Source: Candidatus Zipacnadia bacterium
Lineage (GTDB): Bacteria; Armatimonadota; Zipacnadia; Zipacnadales; Zipacnadaceae
Length of the DNA stretch: 10,565 nt
Assembly: GCA_029821215.1 (NCBI GenBank)
Contig: JALGTV010000034.1
Coordinates: 1-10,565, forward strand
Direction: 5' to 3'
This document shows, one piece after another, positions 6,482 to 10,565 of the stretch. Position numbers and translations under genes: made by a program. The notes under the pieces are model-generated. The model worked only from the letters and a program-made list of their open reading frames with translations. It ran no database searches and was not told where the DNA came from. Positions within the stretch are counted from its first letter, which is position 1. Each line of letters opens with the position of its first letter.

Positions 6482-7312
6482 CTACGATTGTGGCACGCAG
6501 CCGTGGTAAAAAGCCTCGGGATAGCTGCGCAGACACTCGGCATACAAGTCAATCAGTTCGGAGAGCCGCACCAGCCTGACCACCGCCTCCCCGATACGGC
6601 CTATCTGCATTATGCGCTGCTCCTGACAGGGGCCTTCCATGAGTAGAAAGTCGGGATATGGCCCGAAGCCAATATCCCACTGCTGTTCCCGGGGGCCCTC
6701 CCCGCACCATCCGCCGGCCAGCCAGCTCAGGGTGCGGATAGGGGCCGGATACTTGTCTATTAGTTTCTGCGGCGGCGCGAGCTTATTCATAATGAACTCG
6801 GGTAGCTCGACGCGCTCTTCAGCCAGATGCAGAGCCGTGCAACATCTTAGGGTAACTCCCAGCAGCAGGATGTAGCCTCCGGCCGCCATTACTTGGTCCC
6901 AGCCGCCGATAAGCTCACCGGCCTGGGAGCCGATCGCCGCCAGCGAGTGGGTAGGATGCAGACTGCGACAGGCGGCTGGCCGCCGCCAGAAGGTATCGGG
7001 AATGGTACCCGTCCAGCATGACTCTTTATCGGGATCAAAAGGGAACACTTTATACTTCCAGTTAACTCCCTGAGCCTTTTCTTGGGGGGTTCGTGGTACT
7101 GCTTCCCGATTGGTGGAGTAGGTAGGCATCACCACCGTCCCCGCCTCACCAACGGTCTCCAACAGGCTGTCTACTATCGCTTCAGCTCCACCTTCCACAT
7201 AGCCAAAGCTGGAAAGCGAACTGTGGACACCAATAACATCGCCTTCCTTCAGGCCCAGCTCCCTCAGTCCCTGGGTGATGTCCTGTTGGGTAACGGTAGC
7301 TTTCTGAGCCAT
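6482..7312 (-). CDS. Aminoglycoside N(3)-acetyltransferase (AAC(3)) family protein
   Basis: This 276-residue cytosolic protein belongs to the AAC(3)/YokD fold family, acetyl-CoA-dependent N-acetyltransferases. Visible family elements are VHSSLSSFG (29-37), GTVVMPTYS (58-66), the active-site segment LHPTHSLAAIG (118-128), LLLGV (149-153) and ALHLAE (160-165). Between the active-site segment and LLLGV, the spacer that in typical AAC(3) enzymes carries a glycine-rich GxxSP acceptor-site loop looks shortened: it reads GWDQVMAAGGYI and lacks the SP. Many chromosomal members are not proven to act on antibiotics, so the natural substrate is unknown and resistance should not be assumed. The start ATG 7312 has no convincing ribosome site, which fits coupling to yggS 62 bases upstream or weak expression. 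It interrupts the usual yggS-sepF adjacency. Confidence 0.85.
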   Translation of the reverse strand: MAQKATVTQQDITQGLRELGLKEGDVIGVHSSLSSFGYVEGGAEAIVDSLLETVGEAGTVVMPTYSTNREAVPRTPQEKAQGVNWKYKVFPFDPDKESCWTGTIPDTFWRRPAACRSLHPTHSLAAIGSQAGELIGGWDQVMAAGGYILLLGVTLRCCTALHLAEERVELPEFIMNKLAPPQKLIDKYPAPIRTLSWLAGGWCGEGPREQQWDIGFGPYPDFLLMEGPCQEQRIMQIGRIGEAVVRLVRLSELIDLYAECLRSYPEAFYHGCVPQS

Positions 7313-7343
7313 TGTTGGTGCTGCTTTCTGTAATTAACGGCAG

Positions 7344-7373
7344 TGACAATACTGTCCGAATAGCACAGTGTCA
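7344..7373 (-). other. Bulged hairpin directly after the yggS stop
   Basis: TGAC (7344-7347) and ACTGT (7351-7355) pair with GTCA (7370-7373) and ACAGT (7365-7369), giving a 9-bp stem with a 3-base bulge and a 9-base loop. It begins one base after the yggS stop codon. There is no T-tract, so at most it is a leaky attenuator or 3'-end protector between yggS and the acetyltransferase gene. Confidence 0.3.
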
Positions 7374-7374
7374 T

Positions 7375-8079
7375 CTAATCTTCGCGGGGACCGAACAGCA
7401 CCGTTCCCAGCCGTACGATGGTAGCCCCCTCTTCCACCGCCACTTCGTAGTCCCCACTCATACCCATAGACAGATGGCGCATCGTCGCCGGCGGCAGGCC
7501 GCCGTCCATAAGTTGCTGAGATAGAGCAGCTAACTTCTGAAAATGGGGGCGGCTATCCTCCGGGTCGTCACTGTACGGGGGCATAGTCATCAGGCCCTGC
7601 AACTGGATGTTATCCAGTTGGACTACCTGGGCAGCCAGCTCCGCAACTTCCTCGGGCCTGATGCCGAACTTAGTATCTTCCCCGGAGATATTCACTTCAA
7701 TCAGCACCGGCTGAGTGCGGTCGGCCTGTCGGGCCCGCTTGCTGATTTCCTTGGCCAGCCGCAGGCTATCCACCGACTGTATCAGGTGGCAAAAAGATGC
7801 TACATACTTGACCTTATTGCGCTGCAGATGGCCGATTACATGCCAGGCGACATCTGTATAGCCAGCCTGGTCAAGGTGTTCTTTCTTGGTGAGTAGTTCC
7901 TGGACGTAGTTTTCGCCGATGTGGGATATCCCGGCCTCAACTGCCGCCTGCACTTCGCGCACCGAGCGAGTCTTGGTAGCCGCCAGTATGGTTACCTGTT
8001 CCGGCTGACGACCGGCGCGGCGGCAAGCAGCGGCTATGCGCTGTCTTATCTCCGTTAAGTGCTGCGAAATCTGATTCAT
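7375..8079 (-). CDS. yggS: YggS/PROSC family pyridoxal phosphate homeostasis protein
   Basis: This 234-residue, single-domain TIM-barrel protein (COG0325) binds PLP and keeps free vitamin B6 and amino/keto-acid pools in balance; no enzymatic reaction is established. AATKTRSV (33-40) contains Lys36, which forms the Schiff base with PLP. HIGENYVQE (53-61), HVIGHLQRNK (80-89), VLIEVNISGEDTKFG (125-139) and LSMGMSGDYEVAVEEGAT (203-220), the phosphate-binding segment, are all present, ending with the typical RLGTVLFGPR. The length is normal. The start ATG 8079 lies 24 bases after the zinc-ribbon gene's stop with no clear Shine-Dalgarno site, so translational coupling is plausible. Its place just upstream of sepF and proC parallels cyanobacterial pipY-sepF-proC and Gram-positive ylmE-ylmF. 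Confidence 0.95.
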   Translation of the reverse strand: MNQISQHLTEIRQRIAAACRRAGRQPEQVTILAATKTRSVREVQAAVEAGISHIGENYVQELLTKKEHLDQAGYTDVAWHVIGHLQRNKVKYVASFCHLIQSVDSLRLAKEISKRARQADRTQPVLIEVNISGEDTKFGIRPEEVAELAAQVVQLDNIQLQGLMTMPPYSDDPEDSRPHFQKLAALSQQLMDGGLPPATMRHLSMGMSGDYEVAVEEGATIVRLGTVLFGPRED

Positions 8080-8103
8080 GTCAGCATAGAGCAGTCACTG
8101 GGC

Positions 8104-8742
8104 CTATTCGGGAGTCAAACCCCAGCCCTCCGGCTCCTCCTCGGAGGCTTCGGCTTCCTCTTCTTCCAGGCTCACCACATCGGGGGGAGGGGGTGGAGGA
8201 GCAAACTCTTCCTCGGCTGCTGGCTCACTCTCGGTCTCGTCCACAGACACAGCATCAGGAGGCGGTGGGGGAGGGGCAAACTCTTCACTATCTGCGGTTA
8301 ATTCCTCAGGCTCAGGGATTTGCTCAACCTCGGCAGGTGGTGCCGGCACCTGGGCTTCCAGGGTATCCATTGCGCTGATTCCCGCGGCTTCTTCTCCAAC
8401 GCCTGCCGCCTCCTCGGTGGCGGGGATTTCCTCGGCAAATTCCGGTGATTCGAACTCTGTGGCACCTGGCTGGGGGCCGGCGCCCACCAGGCCAGCGTCA
8501 AGGCTTTCGGCTATCACTGCCGCCTGGACCGCCATACCAGGGACAGCATCTACTGCTTCGGATAGGGCCGCGCCGCATTGCTGACAAAAGTTAGCTGAGG
8601 CGGGATTGCTGGCCCCACATGCCGAACAAGTTGCTCCTTGGCCTGGGGGCTTAAGCAGCGCATAGCACATCAAGCAGGCACCGCGTTGGGGGGGATTCTC
8701 GTATCCACACTGGGTACAAAAGTTTCCAGCCACAATTATCAC
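8104..8742 (-). CDS. Double zinc-ribbon protein with acidic, proline-rich repeat tail
   Basis: I do not recognise a named gene. The 212-residue product starts with two zinc-ribbon modules, one with C9/C12 and C23/C26 and one with C39/C42 and C53/C56, the second in the CSACGASNPASANFCQQCGA style common in prokaryotic zinc-ribbon proteins. From about residue 60 the chain becomes low-complexity, rich in Glu, Ala and Pro, and probably disordered. Two near-identical blocks, EEFAPPPPPPDAVSVDE (153-169) and EEFAPPPPPPDVVSLEE (178-194), precede a very acidic end. No membrane helix is present. A scaffold or adaptor role is inference only. The start is GTG: 8742 gives the full length, but GTG 8733 (residue 4) is 10 bases from AGGAAGG and may be the real start. 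It is first in the leftward block, 24 bases before yggS. Confidence 0.75.
   Translation of the reverse strand: MIIVAGNFCTQCGYENPPQRGACLMCYALLKPPGQGATCSACGASNPASANFCQQCGAALSEAVDAVPGMAVQAAVIAESLDAGLVGAGPQPGATEFESPEFAEEIPATEEAAGVGEEAAGISAMDTLEAQVPAPPAEVEQIPEPEELTADSEEFAPPPPPPDAVSVDETESEPAAEEEFAPPPPPPDVVSLEEEEAEASEEEPEGWGLTPE
8161..8286 (-). repeat. Duplicated acidic polyproline coding block
   Basis: Two 51-base blocks (8286-8236 and 8211-8161) encode the 17-residue EEFAPPPPPPD units, separated by 24 bases. They differ by a few bases and conservative residue changes, so they look like an in-frame duplication within the low-complexity tail. Confidence 0.75.
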
Positions 8743-8783
8743 GCCTTCCTGGCCGCTACTGACTTACCAGTCTGTTACATTGA

Positions 8784-8812
8784 ATTATGGCGAGTATAAC
8801 TTACCGTGGCAA
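8784..8812 (-). promoter_or_regulatory. Sigma70-type promoter of the leftward gene block
   Basis: On the minus strand TTGCCA (8812-8807, 5/6 match to TTGACA) and CATAAT (8789-8784, 5/6 match to TATAAT) are separated by exactly 17 bases. Transcription would start near 8777, giving a leader of about 35 bases before GTG 8742. It is the best promoter candidate for the block. Confidence 0.6.
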
Positions 8813-8901
8813 CCATGTCAAGCCAATGAATGGACCCAGACCGCAGCCGAAAGCGCCCCACAAAACCTTATGAGGGCCACCAACAACCGCACAAATATCG
8901 C

Positions 8902-8930
8902 CTGACCGGGGAGGAATCTGCCTCTATAAG
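8902..8930 (+). promoter_or_regulatory. Sigma70-type promoter of the FAD-dependent dehydrogenase gene
   Basis: CTGACC (8902-8907, 4/6) and TATAAG (8925-8930, 5/6) are 17 bases apart on the plus strand. Transcription would start near 8937, leaving a leader of about 80 bases before the start codon at 9019. It points away from the leftward promoter about 90 bases to the left. Confidence 0.45.
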
Positions 8931-8967
8931 CGATAATAACTATCTTAAGGGATTGTTTTGATCAGTA

Positions 8968-8983
8968 GTGACCCTAAGGTCAC
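8968..8983. promoter_or_regulatory. Perfect dyad, possible operator or leader hairpin
   Basis: GTGACC (8968-8973), spacer CTAA, GGTCAC (8978-8983) form a perfect 6+6 palindrome. It lies about 30-45 bases downstream of the predicted start of transcription and 35 bases before the dehydrogenase start codon. It could be a repressor site or an RNA hairpin with a 4-base loop. No regulator gene is in the window. Confidence 0.4.
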
Positions 8984-9018
8984 CAGCGTTAGCGGACAAT
9001 TTGGGAAGCAGGGTTTGA

Positions 9019-10404
9019 GTGAAGATGACAACGCTTAATTACGATGTGGCGATAATCGGGGCCGGCCCGGCGGGCATATTCGCCGCCCTGGAGTTGACCA
9101 AGCAGCCAGGCCTGCGGGTAGCAGTGGTGGAGAAGGGCCTGGATTTGCCCCCGCGCGTGGCGGTCCGCGCCGGTGAGATGTCTGCGCCAGAGGGGGCCAA
9201 TATTATGTTGGAGGGTTTCGGCGGGGCGGGGGCTTTTTGTGACGGCAAGTTAACTATCACTGCTCAGGTGGGCGGCCATCTGGCCGAACACCTGGGCGAG
9301 CAGGCCGCTGCAGAGCTTATCGGCGAAGTTGACCAACAATGGCAGCAGTTCGGCGCTCCCGAAAAGTTGTATGGTGCGGATGAGGAAGTAGTGGCGGATA
9401 TCTCTCACCGGGCTATGCTGTGCGGGATGAAGCTGGTGACCGTGCCCCTGCGGCATATCGGCAGCGATCACACCGCGCAGGTCCTGGCAGCTATGCGCGA
9501 AACGCTCGGGGAGCGGGTGGACGTACTGACCAACACCACTGCAGAGAAGCTAATAGCCCAAAATGGGTCCATTCGGGGGGTAGTGCTTTCCGACGGACGA
9601 GAGCTGACCGCCGACTTTGTGATTGCCGCCCCCGGGCGCAGTGGCGCGGCGTGGCTGCGGGGGGAGGCGTTGCGGCTCGGTCTGAGCACCGAAGCCGGGG
9701 CCGTAGATTTGGGAGTGCGAGTGGAGGTGCCGGCGGCGATTGTCAGGGAGCTGACTGATAATCTGTTTGAGTTCAAGCTGCTGTACTGGTCGCCGACTTT
9801 TGATAACCTGGTGCGCACCTTCTGTGTGTGCCCTTATGGGGAAGTAGTGACCGTGCGCACCGGGGACGTGATTACCGTAAATGGCCACAGTTATGAGAAC
9901 CGGCACACTAATAACACTAACTTTGCCATCCTGGTCACCAGCCGCTTTACCGAGCCTTTTGATGATCCAATCGGCTACGGTCAGTATATTGCCCGGCTGG
10001 CGAATCTGCTCGGTGAAGGAGTACTAATACAACGATTAGGCGATTTGCGCCGTGGTCGGCGCAGTACCGACCATCGCATCTCCCACAGCATAATCCAACC
10101 GACCCTGCCTGAGGCCACGGCCGGCGACCTTAGCTATGTGCTACCCTATCGTCATCTAACGGCGATACTGGAGATGATTGACGCTCTGGACGAGTTGGCC
10201 CCGGGAGTCGGTGATCCTCACACCTTGCTGTATGGAGTAGAAGTGAAGCTGTATTCGTCACGATTGCAGCTTACTGAGCAGTTAGAAACTGAGGTGGCGG
10301 GCCTGTATGCCTGCGGCGACGGGGCGGGCTTGACCCGGGGGCTGATCCAGGCTTCAGCCTCCGGGGTGGCTGCGGCACGAGCCATCCACCGCCAATCATC
10401 GTAA
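9019..10404 (+). CDS. FAD-dependent dehydrogenase, COG2509-type NAD(P)/FAD-binding protein
   Basis: This 461-residue flavoprotein belongs to the uncharacterised FAD-dependent dehydrogenases related to COG2509. The N-terminal dinucleotide fold has VAIIGAGPAGIFAALEL (10-26; GAGPAG 14-19) and ends its second strand with the acidic VVEKG (36-40). GFGGAGAFCDGKL (66-78) matches the family's GxGxxxDGKL element, TFCVCPYGEVV (267-277) the Cys-containing RTFCxCPxG element, and LYACGDGAGLTRG (429-441) the second FAD-contact motif. The substrate is unknown; no pathway partner is adjacent. It is the only rightward gene, transcribed away from the block, with its own promoter candidate. GTG 9019 is favoured because CAGGG lies about 5 bases upstream; ATG 9025 is two codons later and only slightly less likely. 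The protein appears complete, ending at TAA 10402-10404. Confidence 0.85.
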   Translation: MKMTTLNYDVAIIGAGPAGIFAALELTKQPGLRVAVVEKGLDLPPRVAVRAGEMSAPEGANIMLEGFGGAGAFCDGKLTITAQVGGHLAEHLGEQAAAELIGEVDQQWQQFGAPEKLYGADEEVVADISHRAMLCGMKLVTVPLRHIGSDHTAQVLAAMRETLGERVDVLTNTTAEKLIAQNGSIRGVVLSDGRELTADFVIAAPGRSGAAWLRGEALRLGLSTEAGAVDLGVRVEVPAAIVRELTDNLFEFKLLYWSPTFDNLVRTFCVCPYGEVVTVRTGDVITVNGHSYENRHTNNTNFAILVTSRFTEPFDDPIGYGQYIARLANLLGEGVLIQRLGDLRRGRRSTDHRISHSIIQPTLPEATAGDLSYVLPYRHLTAILEMIDALDELAPGVGDPHTLLYGVEVKLYSSRLQLTEQLETEVAGLYACGDGAGLTRGLIQASASGVAAARAIHRQSS

Positions 10405-10411
10405 CCGCGTA

Positions 10412-10432
10412 GCGCAGGTTCTCAACCTGCGC
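10412..10432. terminator. Perfect hairpin just after the dehydrogenase stop
   Basis: GCGCAGGTT (10412-10420), loop CTC, AACCTGCGC (10424-10432) is a perfect 9-bp GC-rich stem beginning 7 bases after the stop codon. There is no T-run, so it could act as a T-less stop structure or transcript protector. Its sequence style equally suits a dispersed palindromic repeat. Confidence 0.4.
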
Positions 10433-10435
10433 GGG

Positions 10436-10493
10436 CCGTAGTGCGAGGTTAGCGAACCACGCCCAACATAAGGCGCATAACCCTCGCCTACGG
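10436..10493. repeat. Second, larger imperfect inverted repeat (palindromic element)
   Basis: CCGTAG-T-GCGAGG-TT (10436-10450) pairs with AACCCTCGCCTACGG (10479-10493), about 14 bp with two single-base bulges. Inside its loop, GGTT (10447-10450) can alternatively pair with AACC (10455-10458). It follows directly on the perfect hairpin at 10412-10432, and both share an AGGTT...AACC core, so the two look like diverged units of one palindromic repeat family. No other copy is in the window. The remaining 72 bases to the right edge show no supportable gene. Confidence 0.45.
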
Positions 10494-10565
10494 AACTGTT
10501 GGAGGCATGGGTCTCCTACCTACTCACCCCAATGCCGGTGCCACTGAACAATCGGGCCAGGGATG

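Noticed and set aside
6482..7312. Antibiotic resistance gene
   Set aside because: Family membership is clear, but the acceptor loop looks altered and there is no mobile element or other resistance gene nearby; resistance cannot be claimed from sequence.
10494..10565. Possible 3' end of a minus-strand gene entering from the right edge
   Set aside because: A short frame ending in TGA can be read, but it is about 13 codons long with no recognisable sequence, so it cannot be supported.

Overview
The window reads as one long leftward gene block (minus strand, about 8.74 kb) facing one rightward gene (plus strand, 9.02-10.40 kb) across a 276-base divergent promoter region. The core of the block is the conserved bacterial order yggS - sepF - proC - yggT - DUF167, seen near cell-division genes in many Gram-positive-type bacteria and, as pipY-sepF-proC, in cyanobacteria. 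SepF points away from typical Proteobacteria. The dockerin/TolB-like lipoprotein, the MtaA-like URO-D protein and the Gfo/Idh/MocA oxidoreductase suggest an uncultured environmental lineage such as Armatimonadota, Chloroflexota or a nearby candidate phylum. That taxonomic guess is inference; no marker gene here settles it. The DNA is moderately GC-rich, and I see no phage, transposase, CRISPR, tRNA or rRNA.

In transcription order (right to left) the block contains: a double zinc-ribbon protein with a long acidic, proline-rich tail (8742-8104); yggS, PLP homeostasis (8079-7375); an AAC(3)-family acetyltransferase homolog (7312-6482); sepF, divisome (6354-5881); proC, last step of proline synthesis (5785-4958); a lipoprotein with a dockerin-like domain and a complete six-bladed WSPDG propeller (4910-3726); yggT, small membrane protein (3596-3315); a URO-D/MtaA-like protein (3202-2174); a CPBP-type intramembrane protease with an N-terminal TPR-like region (2107-659); a DUF167 protein with no ordinary start codon (about 648-352); and the N-terminal 87 codons of a Gfo/Idh/MocA oxidoreductase running off the left edge (262-2). 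A good sigma70-like promoter (8784-8812) precedes the block. Gaps of 24-129 bases, several with small hairpins, suggest one or more internally modulated transcripts.

The rightward gene (9019-10404) is an FAD-dependent dehydrogenase of the COG2509 type. It has its own promoter candidate and a perfect dyad in its leader. After its stop comes a group of palindromes (10412-10493) that looks like a dispersed palindromic repeat or a factor-independent stop structure.

I do not see a clear new defence or biosynthetic system. The best leads are the insertion of four unrelated genes (acetyltransferase, dockerin-propeller lipoprotein, URO-D-like, CPBP protease) into the yggS-sepF-proC-yggT-DUF167 cluster, the zinc-ribbon/acidic-tail protein that heads it, and the DUF167 start anomaly.
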